From: Spirochaetota bacterium
GTDB lineage: Bacteria; Spirochaetota; Brachyspiria; Brachyspirales; JACRPF01
Direction: 5' to 3'
NCBI GenBank assembly: GCA_016214035.1
Contig: JACRPF010000019.1
Span: 53,926 to 117,925 of the forward strand
DNA: 64,000 nucleotides
In this document: positions 26,208 through 35,140 of the stretch, in pieces
Position numbering within the stretch: the first letter of the stretch is position 1
Layout: every line of letters begins with the position of its first letter
Position numbers and translations under genes: made by a program
The notes under the pieces: generated by a model
Databases searched by the model: none
What the model saw: only the letters and a program-made list of their open reading frames with translations
Told to the model about the DNA's origin: nothing

Positions 26208-26241
26208 AAAAGATGAGTGCGGGGGAAGACTGAAATGGTGT

Positions 26242-26269
26242 TTGACAGAACACATTACTTTAATATAAT
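26242..26269 (+). promoter_or_regulatory. strong consensus promoter of the porin operon
   Basis: TTGACA (26242-26247), 16 bases, TATAAT (26264-26269), a perfect match to both sigma-70 hexamers. Transcription starts near 26276, giving a leader of about 23 bases with GGAG before ATG 26299. Confidence 0.75.
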
Positions 26270-26298
26270 TGAATATAGTTAAAATAACGGAGCGCGTG

Positions 26299-27327
26299 AT
26301 GGGAAAGCACATAGCAATTATTGTGATCGCATGTTTAATTACCATTAGTGTTTTCGGCATCAAATTCGAATCCGGCGCGGACACATTTGAAGTGAAAGGG
26401 TATCTTTCTACCGAAGTCAGCTATCTCAGCGGCAGCTACAGCACCAACGATATGAAGAATTTCTATGCCGGTCTCGGGTACTCGTCGCTCATGATGGACC
26501 TCTGGCACGGCAGCATGTTTCATTTCCGTTATACCTTCGGCATACGCTCGGCATTTCCGAATCCCTATGGCGGCAGCAATAACACATGGATTTCCGGTAT
26601 GGAAGCCTATGGTGAATACAATCCGAACGACTACATCTCGATAAAAGCGGGCCAGGTTATCACGCCGCTCGGGTATCTCATGCCGATTCACCTTATGCCG
26701 GCGCTGTATCCGCAGGTGGGACCGTCGATATTTTTCGAGGAGGAGATGCTTCCGTATAACACCACCGTCGACATCAGGATAACAATTCCGCTTCGCGGAC
26801 GTATGTCCATCCCGATCAACCTTTTCGGCGGCAAACCGATAGCCAACTACGGTGTGCGGAAGATTAATCCCGCAATAGGCGAAGTGGATGTGAATAATAT
26901 CTACCTTTTCGGCATACGTGCCGGCTATGAATGGAACGATATGCTGAAAGCGGGGTATTCGTTCATGGCCTCTGAACAGAATCTGCTCTATATAAATATG
27001 CCGTATGTGGCATTCGATAATGATCTGCTGCTGATAGTCGCCGAGGCAAGCCATAAGACCTATGTCAAAGCGGTCGGGAAAAAATCTGAAGCGTCGGCGG
27101 ATATCCTGTTCGGCATGCATTTCGGTCCGGTGACGCCGTATATCAATTATGAATATATGGTGGTGCTGCGTCAGGAAAAAGAATATCGGCGATGCACGGT
27201 CGGCGTTGACTGGGGTGTCAATGATTATCTTCATCTGAAGATGCAGTACGATTACCGGCGGGTTTTTATTCAGAACAGCATGACGCCGGTATGGCTGCTG
27301 AGAACCTCAGCGGTGTATATTTTCTGA
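26299..27327 (+). CDS. outer-membrane porin-like beta-barrel, copy 1
   Basis: 342 residues with a signal peptide (MGKHIAIIVIACLITISVFG) and beta-strand-rich sequence to the end, closing with AVYIF, an aromatic C-terminal residue as in outer-membrane barrels. Residues such as AGLGYSSLMMDLWHGS and HLMPALYPQVGP are conserved with the second copy at 27804; overall identity by eye is about half. ACGGAG lies six bases before the ATG at 26299, and the earlier codon at 26269 lies in the -10 box. It is the first gene of a porin-binding protein-porin-binding protein-MCP series. A role as channel for an anion or oxoanion is inferred from the partner binding proteins. Confidence 0.75.
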   Translation: MGKHIAIIVIACLITISVFGIKFESGADTFEVKGYLSTEVSYLSGSYSTNDMKNFYAGLGYSSLMMDLWHGSMFHFRYTFGIRSAFPNPYGGSNNTWISGMEAYGEYNPNDYISIKAGQVITPLGYLMPIHLMPALYPQVGPSIFFEEEMLPYNTTVDIRITIPLRGRMSIPINLFGGKPIANYGVRKINPAIGEVDVNNIYLFGIRAGYEWNDMLKAGYSFMASEQNLLYINMPYVAFDNDLLLIVAEASHKTYVKAVGKKSEASADILFGMHFGPVTPYINYEYMVVLRQEKEYRRCTVGVDWGVNDYLHLKMQYDYRRVFIQNSMTPVWLLRTSAVYIF

Positions 27328-27349
27328 CAGCGTCCCAAGGATGAACCAC

Positions 27350-27763
27350 ATGAAAACAATCATCACACTTCTTGCACTCAGCCTCATGGCGCCGCTCGCC
27401 GCACAGGAAACGGACATTGCGCTTATCGTGAATAAGGCGATAGCGGTTGAAAAAATATCCGCACAGGATGTCCGTGATATTTTCACCGCGAAAAAGCGGT
27501 CGTGGGACGACAGCACGGCGGTAAAGATTGTCATACAGTCGAAGAACCTGCCGTCATTCTTTGAAAAGTTTCTCGGCATGAGTGACTCATCGTTCAAAAA
27601 GCTCTGGCTGAAACTTACGCTTGAAGGCAAGGCGAAAGCGCCGACCGATCTCACCTCGGACACGGAGGTTCTCAAGTATGTCGCTGAAAATAGCGGCGCC
27701 ATAGGATATGTGAAAGCGGCGGCATTGACCGATGCGGTTAAACGTGTCAGTGTAACTGAATAG
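27350..27763 (+). CDS. half-size PstS-like periplasmic binding protein, copy 1
   Basis: 137 residues with a signal peptide (MKTIITLLALSLMAPLAAQ). The mature part resembles one lobe of phosphate-binding PstS-like proteins: [23 protein letters not shown] is the start of the fold, with [14 protein letters not shown] and GAIGYVKAA later, the latter typical of the last lobe. A full PstS is about 300 residues, so this is a compact member. AAGGA lies eight bases before ATG 27350, which I choose over ATG 27341. Next to the porin, it may pick up an oxoanion and hand it to the MCP or a transporter elsewhere. No permease is present. Confidence 0.75.
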   Translation: MKTIITLLALSLMAPLAAQETDIALIVNKAIAVEKISAQDVRDIFTAKKRSWDDSTAVKIVIQSKNLPSFFEKFLGMSDSSFKKLWLKLTLEGKAKAPTDLTSDTEVLKYVAENSGAIGYVKAAALTDAVKRVSVTE

Positions 27764-27803
27764 CGGAACAACGGTCAGAGGAATTTAAAACAACGGAGCT
27801 GTT

Positions 27804-28832
27804 ATGAAAAAGAACATTGTCTGCGTATTGGTTGCATGTGTTTTTACCGCATCTGTTTTCGGGATAAAATTTGAATCAGGAGATTCAGCGTTCGAGATTA
27901 AGGGATATTTATCGGCTGAAATCAGTTATCTTTCCCAGCCGTATGCTTCCGGCATGCAGAAATTTTATGCCGGCCTCGGGTATTCGTCGCTTATCTTCGA
28001 TCTCTGGCAGGGCAGTAAGTTCCACATGCGCTATTCGATGGCCGTACGCTCGCAATTCCCCAATGTATTCGGCACCTCGAACAATATCTGGATACCGGGC
28101 ATGGAAGCGTACGGCGAGTTCATCCCCAACGATTTTTTATCGATAAAAGCGGGCCAGGTGCTCACACCGATCGGCTATCTGATGCAGATACATCTCATGC
28201 CGGCGCTGTACCCGCAGGTGGGTCCGTCGGCCTTTTTTGAGGAGGAGATACTGCCGTATAATACGACCATCGACATCAAGATGACATTCAAACTCCCGGG
28301 CAATGCGACGCTGCCGGTCAATATTTTCGGCGGAAAGCCGATTGCCAATTACGGCGCCCGTGTCGCTCAGCCGGCTCAGGGTGAGATTGAGATCAATAAT
28401 TTAAATCTGTTCGGCGCCCGTGTAGCCTATGAGCTCGGCGAATACTTTAAGGCCGGCATGAGCTATGTCATCAGCGAAGATTTTTCCGTCAGACTGCAGG
28501 TCCCGTATATCGTGTTTGAGAATGATTATCTGCTTATCGTCGCCGAAGGCTGCAATAAAATTTTCGTTGCATCAAGCGGCTATAATCAGTCCGAACGGTC
28601 CACGGACGTGCTCATCGGCGTTCATCTCGGCAGATTCACCCCGTATGCCGACGCGGAATACATGGAAGCGCCGCTCATCGGCAAGATTGTACGCCGTTAC
28701 AGCGCCGGAGTCGACTTTGCCGTATATGACAACCTGCGGCTGAAAGCGCAGTTCGATTACCGCGATGTGAACAACGGCAGCTATCGGGCGAAACCGCTGG
28801 TGCTCCGGACATCAGCGGTATTTAATTTTTAA
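27804..28832 (+). CDS. outer-membrane porin-like beta-barrel, copy 2
   Basis: 342 residues; signal peptide MKKNIVCVLVACVFTASVFG and C-terminal VFNF. It is a paralogue of the porin at 26299, with shared stretches such as AGLGYSSL, NDFLSIKAGQVLTPIGYLMQ and HLMPALYPQVGP, while the central part has drifted. ACGGAG precedes the ATG. The divergence of the barrels, in contrast to the near identity of the binding proteins, suggests that the two barrels have different channel properties. Confidence 0.78.
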   Translation: MKKNIVCVLVACVFTASVFGIKFESGDSAFEIKGYLSAEISYLSQPYASGMQKFYAGLGYSSLIFDLWQGSKFHMRYSMAVRSQFPNVFGTSNNIWIPGMEAYGEFIPNDFLSIKAGQVLTPIGYLMQIHLMPALYPQVGPSAFFEEEILPYNTTIDIKMTFKLPGNATLPVNIFGGKPIANYGARVAQPAQGEIEINNLNLFGARVAYELGEYFKAGMSYVISEDFSVRLQVPYIVFENDYLLIVAEGCNKIFVASSGYNQSERSTDVLIGVHLGRFTPYADAEYMEAPLIGKIVRRYSAGVDFAVYDNLRLKAQFDYRDVNNGSYRAKPLVLRTSAVFNF

Positions 28833-28853
28833 CCGCAGAAAAGGATGCAGCAC

Positions 28854-29276
28854 ATGAAAACAAACCTCATACTCATCGCGCTTGCGGCGCTGTGCGGCAT
28901 GATATCACTCAGCGCTCAGGAAGCCGACATTGCACTTATCGTCAATAAGGCGATAGCGGTTGACAAAATATCCTCGCAGGATGTCCGTGATATTTTCACC
29001 GCGAAAAAGCGGTCATGGGACGACAGCACGGCGGTAAAAATTGTCATTCAGTCGAAGAACCTGCCGTCGTTTTTTGAAAAGTTTCTCGGGATGAGCGATT
29101 CATCGTTCAAGAAACTCTGGCTCAAACTTACGCTCGAAGGCAAGGCGAAAGCGCCGACCGATCTCACCTCGGACACGGAGGTGCTCAAATATGTTGCGGA
29201 AAATGCCGGCGCCATCGGGTATGTGAAAGCAGCAGCACTGACCGACGCGGTCAAACGCGTCGCTGTGACAGAATAA
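28854..29276 (+). CDS. half-size PstS-like periplasmic binding protein, copy 2
   Basis: 140 residues with signal peptide [22 protein letters not shown]. After the signal it differs from copy 1 at only about four residues (Asp for Glu, Ser for Ala, and two Ala for Ser), with many synonymous base differences, so it is a functional, purifying-selected duplicate rather than a pseudogene. AAAAGGA precedes ATG 28854 in the same arrangement as copy 1. It is followed four bases later by the MCP gene. Confidence 0.78.
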   Translation: MKTNLILIALAALCGMISLSAQEADIALIVNKAIAVDKISSQDVRDIFTAKKRSWDDSTAVKIVIQSKNLPSFFEKFLGMSDSSFKKLWLKLTLEGKAKAPTDLTSDTEVLKYVAENAGAIGYVKAAALTDAVKRVAVTE

Positions 29277-29280
29277 CACC

Positions 29281-31200
29281 GTGCGGACACTGTCGCTTCG
29301 TCTCAAACTCATTGTCGCGTTCGTCATCATTCTGGCGGTGATGTTCGTTTCACAGGTGCTCACCTTTGCCGGGAGCATGACCGTAGGAAATCTCGGCATC
29401 AGTGTGCGCGAGCGGACCTATCCCACCATGCGCACCGCCGAAGAGATGAGTACGATCGTGGATGAAACGAAACGCATCTTCACGAGTGTCATCAGCGAGA
29501 ACGCGAAAGACCCGCTTGACGCGCTGCCCGAAGTAACAGCTCGGTTCACTAATGCCGCGGCTGCCATGCGCCGTCTCAGCGGTGAAGAAAAGGAAGTAAA
29601 CGCACTCGTCGCGCTGTATGACGACTATATCGCCACCGGAAAGGACATTGTCGGCAGGGCGCTTGTCAATGGTATCAACGCGGTATATGACGATCTCCCG
29701 AAAATAGGTGAAAAGGCGCTGGCGCTCAATGAGCGCATTGTCGCATTCCGTGAGAAGAATTATAAATCATTCATCGCATCGCTTGACGGCATCGTAGGGC
29801 AATCGAAAAGCTTCCGTATGACGACTATTGTAACCGGTATCATACTGCTGCTGCTTGTTGTAGTGATCAACATTGTACTGGTATTTATCATCATACGGCC
29901 GATATCGAACGTGTCCTCGCGGCTTCGCGATATCGCTGACGGCAACGGCGATCTTACCAAACGCGTTGTGGTGGCGAATCGCGACGAGATCGGCGAACTT
30001 GCATCGTGGTTCAATAAATTCGCCGACGCCATCCGCACAACCATCGCCTCAGCCGCCGCGAGCGTAGTCAATTCAAAAAAGCAGAGCGAAACGCTGTCCC
30101 TGAGCATGACGGAAAGCGCCGCAGCGATCAATCAGATGGCCGACCGCATCACCGCCATAGAAGAGAACGTTACCGTGCAGTTCTCGCTGGTGGAAGAAAC
30201 CGAGCATGCCAACAGTTCGCTGAAAGAGAACGCAGCGCGCATCATCACCACGATAAAAACGCTTCTCGCGCAGACCGCGGAACTGCAGGCGACCATCAGC
30301 AGTAATGCCGCGAGCACCACGGAGATGGCGTCATCCGTGAGCGAGATGACGGCGACCATCGACAGTGTCAACAATGTCGTCGGCCGCGCCGATGCCACCG
30401 CCGCCGAACTTTCCGATATCGCCGGCAAAAGCACGGACCTTCTCGTGCGCACGTCGAAGAACATGGATACGGTGCTTAAAGCGGTGGGGTTCATAACGGA
30501 ATTCGTGGGCGTCATCAGCGACATCGCCACGCAGACGAATCTGCTGGCCATGAACGCGGCTATCGAGGCTGCGCATGCGGGGGAACACGGTTCGGGGTTC
30601 GCCGTTGTGGCGGATGAGATACGGAAACTCTCAACAACATCGAACCGGCAGGCGAATGAGGCTAAAAGCTCGCTGAAGGCCATCGACAAGAGCATTCGCG
30701 ACACCGCGCGCGATCTCTCCGAGACGGAAAAGAATTTCGCTTCGGTTGCCGGCGCATCGCAGAACCTCAAGGGCATTGTTGCCGAGGTGAAAAACGCGTC
30801 GCGCGAACAGACAGAAGGGGCGCAGGAACTTCTGTCGGCAATATCTTCCATCTCGTCAGTGTCAACCAGCATTCAGACGTCGTATGAAAATGTCAACACC
30901 GCGCTCGCGTCCATCCGCAGCGATTTTGAATCGTTCGAACGTTTCACCGAAGAGACTGAAAAAACGGTTACGCAGCTGAAACGGCTTTCGGATGAGATAC
31001 GGCGGAACATGCAGGAGATGGGGACCGGTGCCGGCGGCATTACCAATTCGATTCAGACCGTCGTCAAGCTGAGCGAGGAGACATCGGAAGCGATACGCAC
31101 GCTTGAGGCTGAATTGAGCAGGTATACGATTGAGACGGCGGATCAACATGCAGCGGCATCCGAAGTGCAGCCTCGTCCCGCAACCGGGATGACGCTCTAG
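29281..31200 (+). CDS. methyl-accepting chemotaxis protein, last gene of the porin operon
   Basis: 639 residues starting from GTG. First membrane helix at about 8-29, a helical periplasmic domain to about 180 (four-helix-bundle style, with no Cache motif), second membrane helix at about 184-206 ([20 protein letters not shown]), HAMP region ([26 protein letters not shown]) and a signalling domain with tip [19 protein letters not shown]. It lies four bases after the second small binding protein and is probably co-transcribed, making it the likely receptor for the ligand bound by those proteins. No Shine-Dalgarno box is obvious, so it may be translated by coupling. Confidence 0.9.
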   Translation: MRTLSLRLKLIVAFVIILAVMFVSQVLTFAGSMTVGNLGISVRERTYPTMRTAEEMSTIVDETKRIFTSVISENAKDPLDALPEVTARFTNAAAAMRRLSGEEKEVNALVALYDDYIATGKDIVGRALVNGINAVYDDLPKIGEKALALNERIVAFREKNYKSFIASLDGIVGQSKSFRMTTIVTGIILLLLVVVINIVLVFIIIRPISNVSSRLRDIADGNGDLTKRVVVANRDEIGELASWFNKFADAIRTTIASAAASVVNSKKQSETLSLSMTESAAAINQMADRITAIEENVTVQFSLVEETEHANSSLKENAARIITTIKTLLAQTAELQATISSNAASTTEMASSVSEMTATIDSVNNVVGRADATAAELSDIAGKSTDLLVRTSKNMDTVLKAVGFITEFVGVISDIATQTNLLAMNAAIEAAHAGEHGSGFAVVADEIRKLSTTSNRQANEAKSSLKAIDKSIRDTARDLSETEKNFASVAGASQNLKGIVAEVKNASREQTEGAQELLSAISSISSVSTSIQTSYENVNTALASIRSDFESFERFTEETEKTVTQLKRLSDEIRRNMQEMGTGAGGITNSIQTVVKLSEETSEAIRTLEAELSRYTIETADQHAAASEVQPRPATGMTL

Positions 31201-31223
31201 TATCCATTCATACGGGCGGTGGC

Positions 31224-32138
31224 ATGAAGTTCCAACGCACATCGGCTGATGAGCAGACGCGAATACGAATCACTATCACGATATCCCTACTCGCAGTGTC
31301 AGCGCTTTTCGGCGCATCAAATACGGTGATCGTCGCCCGGCCCGATCTTGTCACGCTGCCCGGCGAAACCCGGATGGAAAGACCTCCGTTCACCGTCACT
31401 ATCTCGAATCGTACCCGGCATGTTCTACTGGTGGGCACTGAACATACGGCCGATACCGCAAGCGCCACGTTCAGATGCATTCGTGACGCGTTTCAATCAG
31501 GGAAACCGGATGTGCTGGTTATAGAGCGCGAGCATAGCGGTCTCGGCATAAATCCACGCGCTGAAATGGATCCGTATCGACGCACACCCCCTCCGGCAAT
31601 ACGTTCGGAATCTGACTTCGCGCTTATCTGCGGAGTGCGCGCCGGATGTGATGTTGTATTCGGCGAACCGCCGCACGGATATATCGTTTCGAATATAAGC
31701 TCATACCGTGTGAATGGACGTTCATTGTCGGAAACGGATCTGCTGTATTTTTATTTCATACGCGTTACTGCGGACATGCAGCGGCGCGGCATGTTTTCCT
31801 CCGCAATCGATTTTGCCGCGCGTTATGAATCGATAATTACGGAACGTAGAAAGCGCTTTGGTTTTTCAGTCCGTCCTGGTTCATATGAAACATTCACCCG
31901 CTGGTATCAGGATTTGAACGGTGAAACGTTCTCCTATGAGCGCGGGCTGCGGTATGATCCTGCAAACGGTACACGCGGCACAGATATGATCGGCAAATAT
32001 GTGAGCCATATCAGAGATACACATCTGATATGGCTCATCGCAACCCTCGCGAACAGCTATAAGCGGATACTTGTCGTGTACGGCGGCGGTCATGCCCCGT
32101 CACTTGAACCGGCGCTGCGCGAGATGTTCAGGAATTAG
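31224..32138 (+). CDS. TraB/PrgY/GumN (Tiki superfamily)-like protein
   Basis: 304 residues. A hydrophobic segment near residues 14-31 may be a signal peptide. Family hallmarks are present: the N-terminal GxxH motif GTEH at 71-74, Glu101 in VLVIEREHSG, and the C-terminal GxxH motif GGGH at 287-290 followed by APSLEPALREM. The Tiki/TraB fold includes metal-dependent peptidases and proteins of pheromone shutdown; GumN-type members are widespread and poorly understood in bacteria. The substrate is not known here. Its last codons overlap the end of the convergent MFS gene by 11 bases. Confidence 0.7.
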   Translation: MKFQRTSADEQTRIRITITISLLAVSALFGASNTVIVARPDLVTLPGETRMERPPFTVTISNRTRHVLLVGTEHTADTASATFRCIRDAFQSGKPDVLVIEREHSGLGINPRAEMDPYRRTPPPAIRSESDFALICGVRAGCDVVFGEPPHGYIVSNISSYRVNGRSLSETDLLYFYFIRVTADMQRRGMFSSAIDFAARYESIITERRKRFGFSVRPGSYETFTRWYQDLNGETFSYERGLRYDPANGTRGTDMIGKYVSHIRDTHLIWLIATLANSYKRILVVYGGGHAPSLEPALREMFRN

Positions 32139-34281
32139 TATCCGGTGCGAGTCTGCAGCAGTGCAGGATACCGATGAGGCAGGTGATATTCTCCGGCGCC
32201 AGTGACCGGGGGAAACGGGCGTTGGCCGGAAGACGCCATTTCCCTTTCGCTGACACACGCCGCCATTCACGTATCGACGCTTCCGCAATCGGGTCGGGAA
32301 GTTCAGCCAGAAGTTCCTCAAACGCTGCGCGCGGTTTTTCCCGTTCCACGATGAAAAGTTCGCTCATGCGGACATCATCGCCGAGCGACTCCGCGAGAAT
32401 GATGAAAACACTTCGTATCCACACCGGATCATGCGTGTACGACATCTCGTATGCGATGATATCCCAGAGAAGGTCACTGCGTTTCTGCGCGAGCAGCCCC
32501 CAGAGCATATCGAGCCGGTGCCAGGTATGCCGCAGTGAACGGTAACGCTTCATGAATGCGGTGCTGTCGCTCAGCTGAACGTCATGGCGCAGCAGCCCTT
32601 TATATGCTTTTGAAAAAATATCCGGATTCCGGTCATGCACCAGTTCACGAAGCGCGTCCGTTGCGGCAGGTACTCTGAGAAATCCGAGCGCGTTGACCGC
32701 TTCGCCGCGCAGCGGTGAATCCTGATTATCCGCTTCAGCAAGAATATACGGGAGTGATGACGGCAGCGGATTCTCATACAGCGCATTGAAAGCCGCGGAG
32801 CGCTGCCGGGCTTCGGGATGGCGCAGCGCTTCAAGGATCAGCCGTTCACCCGCCGGTGAATGCGACACGAGGACGTTCTCGAACTCACGCACTTCCGACG
32901 GCTGACTCGACGCGTGAACGGTGACGTCATGCGCCCGGAACACGGTCAGGAGATTCGGGGGAAGTATCTGCTCGATGTCACGGGCCAGAAGTCCGAATTT
33001 CCCTTTCGCCATGACGAGTGCGAAGAAGCACACGCCCAGTGACAGGACTGTCCAGAGAAAAAAGGAATGACTGTACGGATGAAGACCCGGCATGCGGATG
33101 AACGGTGCAAGCATACCCAGTCCCTGCACCGCGGCAATACCCAGAATGGCGGCAACCACACCCGCAAGCTGATAGATGACCGAAAACGAGACCGCATTGT
33201 CCCGGGGAAGCCGCTCATTCGAGAGTGCCGCGAGCACCGTTCCGGATATTGCAAGAAAAAGCGTACCGAGGACGAAGAGGATCGCCGCGATGATGCTGCG
33301 TATCGGCGCGGGAAAGAGCTGTAGCCATGTCCACGAGGCGCCAAGTATAAACAGGAAAAGGTGTGATCCCAGGAGCAGCGGACGCACCGGTATGCGCGCG
33401 CCGATGAGCACGAGTGCGCGTGCACCTGCGACAGAAACAACAAGCCCCACAACCGTCAGTGCGGTAATAGCCTCCGGGGTGTAGCCGAGATATCCGCGAA
33501 GGGCGTTGACCTGATATGCCGCGGCGATGGCCATGGGCACCTGCAGGAGTGTTATCCACACCACCTCGCGGTAGGTGCGCTGGCGTGTCACTTCAAAAAA
33601 AGCTTCCTTCAATGCGCGGAGGGATCCGCCTTCGATGCTGCCGGTCTGCGGCAGGCATGAAAGGCGCTGTGACGTGACCAGGTTGAACATAAAGCCGACG
33701 CCGAACAGTATCATGAACGCATTCTCTTCACCGAGTCGATGGCGCTGCGAGAGTACGCCCCATGCGAGGAGTGCGGTTATAAGGCAGCCGAAATACCAGC
33801 GCAGCATCGCCTCCGCGTTCATCGTGGTCAGTTCGCGCGGACCGGATATCGTCCTGAGCACCGACGGTATCGTGCTGATGCCGACGGCCCGTATTGAGAG
33901 GAATGCAAAGAGAATTCCCACAAGCAGCCAGACTTTGAGTGATGCATCCGGAATGAACGGAAAAAAGAGTATGCTGCCGGCAATGACTGAACGTATCCAC
34001 CATGAACGCGAGGTGACGCGGCTCGCATCCATGCCCTGAAAAAGCGCCGGTGTAACTACGGCGAAAACGCCGGCAAGATATATGGATGCGAACAGGAGAC
34101 CTGTCTGCAGATTGTTCGCTCCGTAATAAAGCGCGAGCAGCGTGCTGATGGGACCTATGGTGAGACTTGCACCCAGCGGGTTGAACATGGCGTAGCTCAG
34201 ATAGGTACGCTGCGCCTTGATTTGTTCAGGCCGTGACAGTACGGATGATTCAGCGGTTTCGGTATTGTCGGATAGATCCAT
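32128..34281 (-). CDS. MFS-type transporter fused to HEAT-like repeats
   Basis: 717 residues. The first 450 or so contain about twelve membrane segments (for example LLALYYGANNLQTGLLFASI and LGASWTWLQLF) with the layout of a major facilitator. The rest is soluble and helical: repeats of about 30-35 residues such as RHPEARQRSAAFNALYENP, SPLRGEAVNALGFLRVPAATDALREL and NPDIFSKAYKGLLRH resemble HEAT/PBS-lyase repeats, a protein-protein interaction module. The fusion suggests a transporter whose cytosolic tail binds a partner. Start ATG 34281 is used; TTG 34293 is an alternative. A TTGACG-TATACT promoter lies upstream. Confidence 0.78.
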   Translation of the reverse strand: MDLSDNTETAESSVLSRPEQIKAQRTYLSYAMFNPLGASLTIGPISTLLALYYGANNLQTGLLFASIYLAGVFAVVTPALFQGMDASRVTSRSWWIRSVIAGSILFFPFIPDASLKVWLLVGILFAFLSIRAVGISTIPSVLRTISGPRELTTMNAEAMLRWYFGCLITALLAWGVLSQRHRLGEENAFMILFGVGFMFNLVTSQRLSCLPQTGSIEGGSLRALKEAFFEVTRQRTYREVVWITLLQVPMAIAAAYQVNALRGYLGYTPEAITALTVVGLVVSVAGARALVLIGARIPVRPLLLGSHLFLFILGASWTWLQLFPAPIRSIIAAILFVLGTLFLAISGTVLAALSNERLPRDNAVSFSVIYQLAGVVAAILGIAAVQGLGMLAPFIRMPGLHPYSHSFFLWTVLSLGVCFFALVMAKGKFGLLARDIEQILPPNLLTVFRAHDVTVHASSQPSEVREFENVLVSHSPAGERLILEALRHPEARQRSAAFNALYENPLPSSLPYILAEADNQDSPLRGEAVNALGFLRVPAATDALRELVHDRNPDIFSKAYKGLLRHDVQLSDSTAFMKRYRSLRHTWHRLDMLWGLLAQKRSDLLWDIIAYEMSYTHDPVWIRSVFIILAESLGDDVRMSELFIVEREKPRAAFEELLAELPDPIAEASIREWRRVSAKGKWRLPANARFPRSLAPENITCLIGILHCCRLAPDTNS

Positions 34282-34328
34282 CAGGATAATCAATATACTT
34301 TATACGACATCGATAATGGCATAGCGGT

Positions 34329-34356
34329 AGTATAATCGAATCAGCGCTGTCGTCAA
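34329..34356 (-). promoter_or_regulatory. promoter of the MFS-HEAT gene
   Basis: On the minus strand TTGACG (34351-34356), 16 bases, TATACT (34329-34334). Confidence 0.55.
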
Positions 34357-34385
34357 GCAGAATACGGTGTGCGGTGACGGAGTAT

Positions 34386-34970
34386 CTAGAATCGTACATT
34401 CATCAGATTGACTGAGAATTGAATGTTTCCGCTGCAGCTCAGTTTATCGTTGAATAACACTTCTTTGTTATATAATGAAACGGCATTGACCAGGTTTTTA
34501 TATGCATTCTGTGAGATACTTCCGCTGATGACCGGGAAGATCATTTCAATTAGTAACCCAAGTCCCATGATCGATGTAAATACAATTGAATACGCTTGAT
34601 TTTGACCATAATTCAGATAATAACCGACACCGTATCCCGCCATGGCTATTACAGGACCGCCGATCAATCCTGACCAGAAAAACGCATTTGCGGCAAAAGC
34701 ATCTTTCTCATAATCGGCAATGGCATTGGATGATTTTGCTGTTGAATAGAGTATTGCCAGCAGTTCTTTATCGGTACCCATACCGTTGAGCCGATACAGC
34801 TTTCCGGCATTTTCTCCGTTGTAAAGACACAGCCCCATGTTCGGAGTAAATACAAAATGAAGATATTTTGTATTGTACGATTCCAGTATTTTTTCCCGTT
34901 CTGTTTTTTCTGCACATACAATCCCCGCCGCCAGAAAGACTGCTGTCATTGCGAAAAGATATTTTTTCAT
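34386..34970 (-). CDS. secreted or membrane hypothetical protein
   Basis: 194 residues with a signal peptide (MKKYLFAMTAVFLAAGIVCA). The mature part contains two hydrophobic stretches (about 93-115, FFWSGLIGGPVIAMAGYGVGYYL, and 125-148, IVFTSIMGLGLLIEMIFPVISG), so it may be a small polytopic inner-membrane protein. I do not recognise the family. AGGGA lies before the ATG. Downstream the gene ends 105 bases before the MFS gene. Confidence 0.6.
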   Translation of the reverse strand: MKKYLFAMTAVFLAAGIVCAEKTEREKILESYNTKYLHFVFTPNMGLCLYNGENAGKLYRLNGMGTDKELLAILYSTAKSSNAIADYEKDAFAANAFFWSGLIGGPVIAMAGYGVGYYLNYGQNQAYSIVFTSIMGLGLLIEMIFPVISGSISQNAYKNLVNAVSLYNKEVLFNDKLSCSGNIQFSVNLMNVRF

Positions 34971-35140
34971 ATGTGTCCCTTTTGTTCCGTGGTATGCATT
35001 TTCAGCGGGTATACAGATGCCTGTTCATCAGCATTTCCCCGTTTCGTGAATATGAAGATGACAACCTGCGAATACCCGACTATATATATCACGCCGCAGC
35101 GGGAAAGTCAAATGATTGGCGATTGTACTGTCTACTGACG

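Larger units (their letters stand above)
26299..29276 (+). repeat. tandem duplication of a porin + binding-protein gene pair
   Basis: Unit one is 26299-27763 and unit two 27804-29276, in the same order and orientation. The porins are about half identical, but the two small binding proteins differ at only four of about 116 mature residues and share an uninterrupted stretch of over 40 identical bases. This implies duplication followed by conversion or stronger constraint on the small gene. Confidence 0.85.

Noticed and set aside
33941-33951. Third copy of the hairpin repeat core (CCGGATGCATC on the minus strand)
   Set aside because: Only the 11-base core matches and it is inside a conserved coding region; the flanking repeat sequence is absent.
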